From Takakia lepidozioides (lineage: Eukaryota; Streptophyta; Takakiopsida; Takakiales; Takakiaceae): a stretch of DNA of 64,000 nucleotides. Numbering within the stretch: position 1 is the stretch's first letter; the number at the start of each line of letters is the position of its first letter. The DNA is taken from assembly GCA_030704615.1 (NCBI GenBank), contig CM060731.1, positions 806,001-870,000 on the forward strand, read 5' to 3'. The notes under the pieces are model-generated. The model made no database searches. It saw only the letters and a list, made by a program, of their open reading frames with translations, and had not been told where the DNA came from. Of the stretch, positions 35,586 through 48,000 are shown in pieces. Position numbers and translations under genes: made by a program.

Positions 35586-36019
35586 CTTCGTTTCACCCCC
35601 GAAAACACCTTCACTATGTATCGAAACACAGACAAGCACACACACACAAGGTCAAGGTCTAAGGACAATAGAATTAGGGTTTCAAAGGAAAGAGTTCCGA
35701 GTACTTATAAGGACGAGCTACACACGGCCAGACATAACAAGCAACGTGGCGACCGCTGATCGGCTGAATGGCGAGTGACCCGCGATTTCCTCTCTGTGTA
35801 ACTCGTTCGTTTGAAGTGTGATCAGTATGCGCGGGAACGCGTGCCGTTAGCGGCACAAGGCGAGAGAGAGAGAGGGAGAGAGAGAAGAGAGCGTGAGTCC
35901 GTGTGTTGTTCGTAGGCGGGGATTTGTTGAGGAGGACAGTTGGTGTAGGTTAGGTTACTTCCATCGTGTGGTGTTTGCTAGAGAGCAGGTTGGATTGCGG
36001 GAGGGAGAGACGGGGGAAG
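35586..36019. promoter_or_regulatory. Probable bidirectional promoter
   Basis: 434 bases separate the starts of two divergent genes. The interval holds a (GA)n run at 35,863-35,890 and the telobox-like word TTAGGGTTT at 35,676-35,684; similar words are frequent near plant start sites. No clear TATA box was seen for either side. Confidence 0.4.
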
Positions 36020-39000
36020 ATGAATGTGAGGACACCGTTGAGAGCGAGGGTGCAATCCCCAGGGCTTCATCTGCTAACCCCCAATGACGATGACCTAGAG
36101 CGAGAGCAAGTACGGATGGCACGAGCTGCAGTGCTGCGCCGGAAATCGGGTGTAGCTGCCGATACTCTGGCTGCCAGTTCATTGCAGCCATCTGTGTCAC
36201 AAGAAGAAAGCCAGTTGCTCAGTACTGATCACCTCAGGGAGCTTCTCAGTAACTGCATGAAGCTTGCTGCGGCGAATGTATGCTCTTTTTCCTCTCTCAT
36301 TTCATTTCATTTCATTCCCTTTCCATCCCGTTTCTGTTATGCACATGATATGTTCATTACTTATTGCGTGGAGTTCTCTAATTTTCGGGAGAGGTTTGTA
36401 AGCTCAACCAGCATACATAAATTTCATTGGCTCTTATTGAAAATCCAGCCTGCCCTTACTGTGATTGTTTATTGCAACATGTTGATGAGAACACATGCTC
36501 ACCGATAAAGCGGATTCCAGCATTAGTTGCTGCTAAGTGATTTTTTGCAAATCAGTGCTCAATTTTTTTCCGCTGTCTGACAGTAGTGAACATGGAGAAT
36601 CTTCCTTTGACTGACTTTTTAGAGGCAAAGAAATGAATGAAAAGGGGGTTGAGAGAGAATTGTAATCAACGGTTCAATGACAAAGTGCTGGTGTTCTTGG
36701 GAGGTTTGCAGAAAATTACTCCACAGAATACGTGGGGTCTGAAGCTGATTGATCATCTTAGTGAACTTATCAATAGCAAGGACGACCAAACAAACTTCCA
36801 GCAGGTGTTTTCTCCTCTCCCTCCCAATTCTATATCTACTTTGGGAATACAGAATTAGTTATTCCCGAAATTGCTCTGGAATTAGTATCCAGTAAAGCAT
36901 ATAGTGGCATCCAATATCCGACGGAGACAGTCTCTCACTTCATCTCACAGGTGGAATGACAATACAAGTTGAGTTCCGACAACTGGGAGAGATGCCTTAA
37001 TCCTTTCTAGGGTGTATGAAGGTAGCTGCACATACTTTTTTGTAAGCTTCAGCACGGCAAGCGCAGTCCACCTGCCAAGTCTGGTTTTCGTTCCATAGAG
37101 ACCAAAACCAGCAGCAATGCCCATTCTGTTCCCCTCTCTTCCCTCGTCCTATCTGGAACCAAGCAAGTTATTAATCATAATGTTCGTCGTTTCACATATC
37201 TCCTACCTACGACCTTCATCTACTTATAGCAGCAGCTTCACTAAAAGATTCAGAGTAAAGGTTACTCCCAACCCCATGAGTAGTATTAGTAAATTGTGGC
37301 AGTGTTATCATTCCAACACAGGGGAGAGGTAACTGTAAGCACTCGATAGATTTTGCGTAAGTCAAAGTATTTGTACCTCAAAAGCACCAGCATATTCTTT
37401 TTCCCTCCACAGCAGTTTATTTCAGGGCACAAATGAGAACAGTCTTGTTACTATGGGTCTGTATGAAGGGGTCTAGAAGTTACCTCTAATGATAGAGCTG
37501 GTTAACTATGTAGGCGAGCTGTACTCTGGAAGCAGGTGTCAAGATCTATTCCACCAGGGTTGACTCAGTCCATTCACAGACTTACAAAGTGCTTGGGGGC
37601 CTGAACCGCACAGCTTGGGATGACAAAAGACACGATGGTAAACACACTCTCTAGATGTTTTGTTCTACAAGGTCCCATCTGCCATGCCAATGGTGAATCC
37701 AGATTTTAGAGTAATGACAGTATTGGTTGTCATCACATAGAATCGCCCACTATTTCATCGTGTAGGCAGGTATAATATCCAACTGGGAAGAAAAAAAGTC
37801 GTTATGGAGTCTGATGATGCGACATTTGAACAACATACTCTCTATAAAGCACCATTTCATTTCATTTCATTCCTCCTGCTCAAGTGTGAGAAGATGTGTT
37901 AAGTAGTATGGTCTCAAGTTGAGTTGATCAATCTCAGTGCTGAGACTTTGTTACAGGCAAGTTTGTAATGCTTATGTTTTGCTTACAGTCCCAGATGAGG
38001 ATGGGGAGGATGGGGAAGGTGGGGAAATTGGTGAACACAACCCCAAAGACCGTCAAAAGGATTCTCTCAAGAAGGTATGTCTGGAAGGGTGAGAGTACCC
38101 AGGACAATGAATCAGAAAGTGGACATTGTTTTCAGGTTGCCCACGCAACGGACATTTGCAATCCCCCTTTCCTCTCTGCGTCTTTTGCTGTTGAAAGGTA
38201 GGCTTCCCGCCCTGAGCTTAAATTTCAGTCTCGTACGGAGAGTGGGTAAACCCTTGAGGTCATCCATGATGGCCTCACCCATGTCACAGACTGGAAACAA
38301 GTTCAGGGAAATTTTCTGCTGAACTTCATTTTCATCAGACAATTTCCTGGCAAGAGACATGCTTTGGGCACTAGAGTCAGATTTATCCAGGAGGGTCAAG
38401 ACTTGCGGACTTAGATTCAGATCCTTGAAAATCTCTTCTACCCTCTTCCACCAGGACATAGCCTGTTTGACTTCCAAGATATAGAGTCGATTAACTTCCG
38501 ATATCTGATATTAGTCATATGTTGCAGCATCTGACCTTGAATTCGTTTCGTCAGAAGCTTTAGGGAGGAATGCCAAACTCACCCTGAACAGCCACATGAG
38601 CTGTTTTGGAGCATGCTGACATGCACTCCTTGAGCACCCCCACTTGAATGGATTCTAGAGACTTAGCCTGGTTGGAGTTATCAACCCACACTGCAGATGT
38701 GTACTCGAAGGCAGGCCTAATAACGCAGCAAAGCATGATTTTTCTTACTTCAGAGTTGATCTCTCTGCAGTGGCAAAATTTAGTGAGACCCAATGCTTTG
38801 GGCTTGCCAGATTGAACAACTTTTTGAGTATGTGCATCCCAATTGCAGTTAGAGGAAAACTCAATGCCAAGGTATGTGTACAAAGGGAGGACAGGAATCT
38901 CTTGGTTTCCCCACTACCACTTGAGATCACATCCTCCCTCCCCTCAGTTGTTGAATGCCACCACTCCGCATTTACTGACGTTAGCCCCCAGAGGTCATGG

Positions 39001-42000
39001 TATCTCTTCGCGCAATCAATCACCTCCTGAAGATTGGATGGAATCTCCCCTATGCCTGTGAAGTCATCCGCAAACACAAGGACTGGTATGGTTGCATCAC
39101 CCACCCTTAATGCAAATCCCACACTTTCCACATCCTTGAGTAGTTGATTGATGAAAACATTGAAGAGCAGAGGGGAGAGGGTACATCCTTGAGCTACAAT
39201 GAAGTTAGACTTTTGTCCATTAACAAAGACACAGCTTTTGGTTTGAGCATACAAGGTATGGACCAGTCTCCACATCTTTCCCTATCCCAGATGACCAGAG
39301 TTGGAACCATAGGCCATCTCTCCACAATGTGATATGAGCCTTCTTAACATCCAAGTAAAAGACAAAAGTGAGTTTCCCTCTCCTTCTCCTTCCCTGGAGA
39401 ATCTGGCTTAGAGTGAAGATATGATCCACACAGCCTCTGTTTCTCCAAAAGCCAGCTTGGCCTTCATGGAAACAACCTCTAGACTCCAGATCAACCTTGA
39501 GATGAGTACTTATAACACTGCAAAATATCTTGCCAACGGCAATGAGAAGCGTGATGCCTCATTAGTTCCCTGGCTCTCCTCTGTCACCTTTCTTGTGTAG
39601 ATTGACAATAACCCCCTGTCGCCAGCAAAAGGGATCAATTCAGTCCTCCAGATAAGGTTAAAGAGAAGTACTAGGGCCTCTATCATGGGGTGGCTACCAT
39701 GCTTGATAAGCTCTTTGACTTGCCATGACGTCCCCTACCTTTATATCCGTTTAAATGCTCAATTGCTTCCACAATCTGAGAAGAACTAATGGGAGCATTG
39801 TAACCCATTGAAATATACTCCAGTTCATCAAGGCTGTCTTGAATCATAGAAACAGTTTTGTCTACTAAGGGTGCAGTGGTGCCTTCAATGGTTGACATTG
39901 TCAAAACCTGTGAAACTCACTATATACCCTTGGCAGAGATTCTAGGTCTAACAGTGAGGGCTTTTCTGAAGAATGGAAGGACTGTACTTGCTGACAATTT
40001 TTCGGTTTGTACAGACGTTGAAGGGAAACCAGAATCTTTTGTCATTACCACCATGGTGATTTAGTTTATTGCAATGCGTAACTTGTCCCAATATAATTTA
40101 TTCTGAGACCTTACGAGCTGATTGATATCTTTGCAGATCTTGTAGTACCTAGCCCACAATTCTTTGTTGACCTTACATAATGCAGCTCGTCCAAAAACTA
40201 CACTGCTCGCCTCCTGCGACAAGATATAATTGAGGAATGCTAGTGTAAAAGGCTTTCAGAGGACTGATCTCTTGGCTATCTTGAGTTTGATCTCATTGGT
40301 CCACCAATCAACAGCTCTACCACAGACAATTAGATTCCTCCCAATGATCTTGTCAGCCACAGAGAAGACAAAACTCTCCCAAGAATCCACAGCTCTTTTT
40401 ACTTCATTTCTTGCATTGCTAGAGCGAGACTGAAGATCTTGGAGCGACTGGACAAAGTGAGGGAGGGCCTGGCCATACTCAGCCTGGACATACTCAGCCT
40501 TGACCTCTTCATTTTGGTTATTTTCTTGGATGTGATGTCCACCTCTTCTGGGTTCACTGGTAATAGTGAAGCAATAGAGAGTCCATGGCATTCAAAAAAG
40601 GTATCCACACGAGCATACCAGGATTGTTTGAAACCTGCAATTTTGAGTCTAATAGATGTCGCAAGGGCCCTGGCCACAAGCCCCTTGCGAGGAAGGGCTT
40701 GTAACCTATGCAGGAAAATTGTAAGCCGAAGAGGGCCTCAGTTTGAAGTGGCACGCAGGCGAATTCTGCATTCAGTATGTGTGATGGCGTTGTGCCTCTG
40801 GCGCCAAGCATTGCTTGGAGGAAAGATGACTGCAATGGTTCCAGATTCTTTTCCCACCAGGAAACTGGGACCGCAGGTGCCCAGAATTCACAACCAAAAG
40901 TGGCATTTGGGGTGACCATCCTATCAAACAGCCACTTCTTGGTCGGTGGATGGCGCAGATGTATCTGCTTGCATTTGGCCTGCAGGCGGATGGAGGCTGC
41001 CTTGTCTTTTGTCAATCTGTCCAGGGCAGTTGCTGCAAACTGGAATTTGGGGGAGTGGATAACCAGACCCAGATATCGATAGGATTTGAGTATCTCAACC
41101 TCCCGATTGTTGAGGAAGAATCTGCAGTCGGCCTGCCCATTGAAAACCATGATCTTGGTTTTTGTAAGGTTGACTTGCAGCCCATAGTCTTTGGAGAACT
41201 GTTCCAAGATGTGGAGATGGCGTTGTAGGAAGACAGGAGATTGTGCCAAAAGGGCAACATCATCCGTGTAGAGGAGATCTGATTGTGTTGGTCCTCCATC
41301 CAATGGCACACCAACTCCATGGTTTTTTGAGATGTAGACTTCCAAGGCGTCAATGTAGATTCCGAATAGGGTAGGTGAGAGGGGGCAGCCCTGTTTGACC
41401 CCAATGTTGCTATGGACCTCAGCTGAGAATTCCGCTGTGACATTGACCATGCCAGTGACAAGCTCGTACATGGAGGAAATAGCATAGGGAATGTTTTGAG
41501 GGACTCCCACCCTATGGAGCCTTTGGAAAAGAAGGTTGCGTGGAACCAAATCAAAAGCATTGTGAAAGTCAACGGAGCAGACGTAAACCAGTTTTTTGTC
41601 AAAGCTAGCACTTTCCACCATAACCTGAAGAGTAAAAATGTGGTCAAGAGTGGATCTGTTGCGACGGAAACCAGCTTGTCCCTTAGCCCGTATGTGAGAG
41701 GATTCAGCCCAATCATCCAACTCCATGGGTACTACTGCCCCAAACAGCTTAGCCAATAACGATGACACCATAATTGTGCGATAGTTGGTCGGTGCGAGCC
41801 TGTCACCGCTCTTGAAGAGGGGGTGGATGATGCACTTTGTCCACTCTGTTGGAAAGACATGTTCCACTGCCTCATTGAAGAGGTAAGCTATAAACAGGGC
41901 CAAAGTGGGTGCTGCGTGCTTCATGAATTCACCCTGTAGCCCTGAAATATCCAATTCCCTGTCATTTTGCAGCTTCTTGATTGCCTTGCTGACGTTGGTC

Positions 42001-45000
42001 GTAGTAAATGAAATGAAATGAAATGAAATGGTGCTTTATAACGTCCGCGGAAAGCTCATAGAGCTTATGGGACAAAATGGAAGAAAACATGAGAGAGGAA
42101 CAAATCCAGAACCCAAGAATAAGAACTAATGTTCTAGCGATTGTCTAAGGGTGAAGGCCTTGTGCAGGTAGGCTGCCAAGCATTTTTTATCCTCATAGTG
42201 GAAGACATCAGTGAGAGATTGGGTTCCACTGAATAAACAGTGGAATCTCCCACGGATCTCGTAGTATAGAGGGCAGTAGAAGAAGTGTTCTTCAGTTTCA
42301 ATTTCCTGGCTGCACCCTATGCAAGCTGGCCATAGGCGGTCCTCCCGTTGCAGGTTTTCCCATCTGCCAGTCTGTATCCGTAGGTTGTGGGAACCCACCC
42401 TGAACCGCCCCAATGCCCTCAGGAGGGAAGGAGATAAGGATGCTGAAAGGTAATTTGGTCTCAAGATTCTATCATCTCGGAGCACCAAGAATGTCTCTCG
42501 ATAGAAGTGGAGCATTGTCGTGAGATTGGGTAGCTTCCAAGTTCATTGACATGTAATTCCGTAAGCTCTCTCCTAATGAGAACAGAGAGAATGAGACAGA
42601 ACCTACCTCTGTCAGGGACTGACGTTGGTAGTAAGACTTACCTCCATATAAAGAATTAATCCGGGTTTTCCAGATATCCTCTAGAAATCCCTTCACACAA
42701 GCATCAATCTGCTGTGTGTGATTTGCCCAAAAACTAGGCCTCAGGAGGGCCTGGGCTTTTGGCTCAGCCTCGAGACTTTCAAAGTTGGTAAACAGGGGTA
42801 CAGGCACAATTCCCTTAATAGATTTGAAGAGAGCGTCTCTTTGGTGAGAGAACCCCGGACAGTGTATCAGAAAATGAATACTGTCTTCAGATTGCCCACA
42901 CAACGGGCAATTGCACTCTCCCTTTCCTCTCTGCTTCTGTTTGCTGTTCAAAGGTAGGCTTCCTGCCCCGAGTTTAAATTTCAGTCTAGTGCCGAGAGTG
43001 GGTAGACCCTTGAGGTCATCCAAGATGTCCTCCCCCATGTCACAGACTGGAAACAAGTTCAGGGAAGTTTTCTGCCTAACTTCATTTTCATCAGACAATC
43101 TCATGGCAACAGACATGGCTGAGGACACTACAGCCTCTAAGTCAGATTTATCCAGCAGGGTCAAGACTTGCGGATCCAGGTCCAGGTAGGGAGGAAGGGA
43201 GGACCGGGATCTCTTGGCTACCCCACTGCCACTTAAGATCACTTCCTCCCTCTCCTCTGTCGTTGAATGCTACCACTGCACATTTGCTGACATTAGCCTC
43301 TAGCCCCCAAAGATCAAAGTATCTCTTCGCGCAATCAATCAACTCCTGGAGATTTGGAGTCTCCCCTATGCCTGCGAAGTCATCCGCAAACATAAGGGCT
43401 GGTATGGTGGTATCACCCACCCTTAACCCAAATCCCTCACTTTCCACATCCTCGAGGAGTTGATTGATGAAAACATTGAAGAGCAGAGGGGAGAGAGTAC
43501 ATCCTTGAGCTACACCTTGGTCTATGTCAAAGAAGTTGGACTTCTGTCCGTTAACAGTGACACAGCTTTTGGTGTGAGCATACAAGTTGTGGACAACTCT
43601 CCACATCTTTCCCTTGATCCCACAAGACCAGAGGCGGAACCATAGGCCATCTCTCCACACTGTGTCATAAACCTTTTTGACATCCAGGAAAAAGACATAA
43701 GTGGGTTTCCCTTCTTTTTTCCTTCCCTGGATAATCTGGCTTAGAGTGAAGATATGATCCACACCGCCCCTGTTTCGCCGAAAGCCAGCTTGGCCTTCGT
43801 GGAAACAACCTCTAGACTCCAGATCAACCTCGAGACGAGTACTTATAACTCTGCAGAATGTCTTGCCAACAGCATTGAGGAGCGTGATGCCACGTTAGTT
43901 CCCCAGTTCTTCTCTGTCACCCTTCTTGTATAGATTGACAATGACCCCCTGTCGCCAGCGAAAGGGGATCATTTCAGTCTTCCAGATAAGGTTAAAGAGG
44001 AGAACTAGGGCCTCTATCATGGGATCGCCACCGTGCTTGATAAGCTCGTTGACAATACCATCAGGTCCACCAGCTTTATATCCATTTAAATGTTCAATTG
44101 CTTCCACAATCTCAGAAGAACTAGGGGGTTTAAGAGAGAGAGAGAAATGAAATGAAATGGTGCTTTATAACGTCCGCGGAAAGCTCATAGAGCTTATGGG
44201 AGAAGGTCAAAGTCAAAAGCAAGGACCTTGCACAAGGTCTCCTTTCTCCCGGAAAGGAGACAAAAACGACATTCTTGGAGCTTTCCACCGGCATTTTAAA
44301 TCCCTTGAGCAGTAGTTGCTTTTGGGAAACGAAATGAAATGAAATGGAACTGTACTTTATAACATCCGCAGAAAGCTCAAAGAGCTTATCGGACAAAAGG
44401 GAAAAACATGAAAGAAGAGAAATGAATGAAATGAAATGGTGCTTTATAACGTCAAAGAAAGGAAGTTCTTATGTGCACAACAGGCACAAAGGCCCGATGG
44501 GTCACACATAAAAGGACACAGAACCCCAGAGATTGAAGAAAAAATCAAAGCTCAAGCATTGCATGAGGTGGAGGGAGATGAACCTGATCTGGGGATATGG
44601 GTGATCTGTGTTCTTGCTTCATACAGACTGGGACACACACTAGTACATTGGAGGCATCATTGGAGACCCTAAATGTCAAAAAGTTTGATGGTGAGATTTC
44701 TCAAATGTTTACTTCTTCCTATGGATTTGCTCAAGCACACTCCCCTGGTCTCTCTGCACTTGGTTTTTTGGACCTGCTCGCACTGGCTTTTCTTATCTTC
44801 CCAAGTTTGTGATTGAAGTGTTTACTCTATGGCGTTCCCATTTTTCCTTGCAAACAGAAATGAAATGAAATGAAATGATGCTTTATAACCTCCGCGGAAA
44901 GCTCATAGAGCTTATGGGAAAAAATGGAAGAAAACATGAGAGAGGAACAAAACCAGAACCCAAGAATAAGAACTAATGTTCTAGCGATTGTCTAAGGGTG

Positions 45001-48000
45001 AAGGCCTTGTGCAGGTAGGCTGCCAAGCATTTTTGATCCTCATAGTGGAAGACTTCAGTGAGAGATTGGGTTCCACTGAATAAACAGTGGAATCTCCCAC
45101 GGATCTCGTAGTATAGAGGTAAACAGAAAGAAAATACAGAGATAGAGACAATGGAAAGAATTTGACAAATCCCTGATGGAAACTGAACTCACATTGATCT
45201 CAAATCAGAAATACAGCCTTTTCTATGGCTGGCTTCCTATGCAAGATGCTAAGCATTCCGATCTCTAACCTGGGATATTCCATCCAGAAGATCTTTCGGT
45301 TCTGCCTTGTATTGTTTTTAATGAGGCGTCTGTATTAGTTTGTTTGTGATATTCATCTAATGATGAGGGAAAACCCGTACATCTAGGTTTTTCCTCTTTA
45401 CCCTAGCATTAGCTCAATACGGAATCCCATGCATTATTATAGGGTTCCCAGAACTTCATACCTCAGGATTATTCCTGAATTGTGTCTAAGTGGGGTAAGA
45501 TGGAGGTCAGGTCCTGTGGAATTGAACCACATTACACCGGGACAGCTTGTGGCGCTGATTTGGCAATCCAAGGCTTTCTTTCACCCAGCCATACTTTCTT
45601 CTGATTAAAAGAATATAGCTTACTGGGGCTTATGTAGATACAATAGTATTAGAGTAGACTCTTCTTTATCAGTATCCTGAAGGTTGCTTGGTTATACTTC
45701 TTGGGAGGCTGCAGTGGCATTCACAGTGGACCCACTGTTTCACATAACATCAGCGCAATTTGATGAAGGGGGAGCGAAGGGCCTCCTCCTCAACAATTTG
45801 AGTGTTTACCAGGGCTGTGAAATCATCTTCGATTCCTGGGAGGTGCCTGAAATAAGCATGAAGGCTCAGGCAAAAAATGATGCTGAACGGGCTGCCTCCA
45901 TCGACTTGTCCTTCATGAAAGGTATGGGAGAAATGAAATGGTACTTAAGTGAAGAGACAGACCCTGGGGTGGCCCAGGGGACCCAAGGAGAAGAAAGTAG
46001 GCAAAACAAGTGTTGAAACAACTCGAAAACTACTGACTCACAAGACCATAGAAAGGAAGGAAAAGAAAGGGAGGTAAGTTTATAGTGGCCACAGAAAGCT
46101 CACAGAAAGGGAGTTGTAGTCATTGACCATACCCTTTGTCCTTTGGCTATGCTGTACAGACCCACTCCCAGTTTGTGGAGCCACAGCGCACAAAGTTATA
46201 GAATGCTCAACCAGAAAATGCAGTAGTGCTTGTGTCCACTCGGCTTACATATGCTCAACCAACCAACTCGTTAAGAGCCCACTGTTTCTTGACAGATTGC
46301 GTTGAACACATGATGGGCGCCATTTGCAAAGAGAAGGACATTTCACCTACTTTGAGAGAGATTGTTAAGATGTTGGATGATCCATATCGTATGGCTACAG
46401 AGGCTGAGGTTGCTGCCAAGCAGGCTGATTCCTTGGCTGGTAATGAAGAGAATCGAGGATCATGGGTAGATGGTGATGAGGGGGTTTCTGTGGAAGACAG
46501 TGATGACCTTGGGGAAGTTTTTGATTATGTCGATCCGAACACCCACGAGCAAGAAAATGTGTCTTCTGAGGGATTTGGGAGCATGACTGGCCTAAACAAT
46601 GATGTGGGATCTTGGAATGAGCAGACCTCGGGGCTAGAGGATGAGGAGGTATATGTGCTACAAGCATTCCTTATTACAAATGTCCAGCGGAATGATGCAA
46701 TTTTGCAACTTGCCAATTTATGTCCTCGGTGTTCTTCCTGTTGCCCCTTCCTCCTACCCCTCATTCTTAAACCTGGTCATTCTCATTGACATGTTTCTGC
46801 ATATCTCCCTCCTGATTTACTAATTTATCTGTTCTTCATTCATATCTATCATGTCCATAAAAAACTACAAGGCCTGAAGCTTTTGCAACTTTGTTTATTT
46901 TTGTGGTTCACGGCACAACAGGACTTGGATGATGGTGAAGTTGAGTGCCCTGATGGAATAAGTCAACAGGTTGAGTGGCTCACTGGAGGCATGGATATTT
47001 CATCCAAGTCCAATGCATGGGCTGGACCAGATCACTGGAAGTATAGAAAACCTAGAGGTAATCCAAGCAACTTCTTTTTTCGTTAGAGGGGCTATGCCAA
47101 TGATTCACTCTAAGTTTGTAGGGTGACTCAGCGGCAGATAGGGAAGCATATGTATCTGTTGTTGTCAATTCTTGTCGGCACTGTATTCACTGTGGTGTTA
47201 CGAACTTCTATCCCACAGCTACCTGCAATAACCTCAATGTACAGGTCCCCAATCAAAAGTAACCAACGAAGAAGATGGAGCGGCTGTGAAGCAAAGGAGG
47301 AAAAGCCGACAAGCTTTGGTGCTTGCCTTTGAGAAACCCCCCGAAATTGATCTGACTGAATTTGAGCCCCCTTCTGACCCTCAATCGACCCTCTTGAGGG
47401 GTGCGGGTGCTATTAAGAATACCCTCCTACCAGAGGACTGTCATTATGGGCCTCTTGACTTTCTGCACTATTTTCTCCGACCATCTGTTATGGTATTCCA
47501 CATCTCTCCCCACTTTCCTTGGTCCCATAAGCTCTTTGAGCTTGCCCTGGATATTGTAAAGTTTCTTCTTCTTTTTTTCTGTCTTTCTTTCAGAAATGCT
47601 TGGCAGCGTACCTGCATGAGGCACTCACCCTTATACAATCACTCGAACAATAGTTTTTATCTCTGGTTTTTGTTTCCTCTCATGTTTTCTTCCATTTTGT
47701 CCCATAAGCTCTATGAGCTTTCCGCGGACGTTATAAAGCACCATTTCATTTCATTTCCATTTCTTTCATTTCTTTCACGGAAAAGTCTTTAAGCTTTTTG
47801 TGGAGGTTCTAAAGTATCGTTTCAATCCTCATGTCACTTTAATGTTAGAAAGCAGGTGCACCTAGATATTTCCAATTCGCTCTTTCTCATTGGCTCTTCT
47901 TGTGTGGTGTTCATGTCTCACCTATTTATGTGTTTCTTTTAGTTTAAAAATCTCCTTTGGATGCTCATCAGGGTCAGATTTCACATACTTTTTGCTATGT

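Noticed and set aside
40439-40915. 158-residue plus ORF over the LINE region
   Set aside because: Antisense shadow of the LINE-C and LINE-D reading frames.
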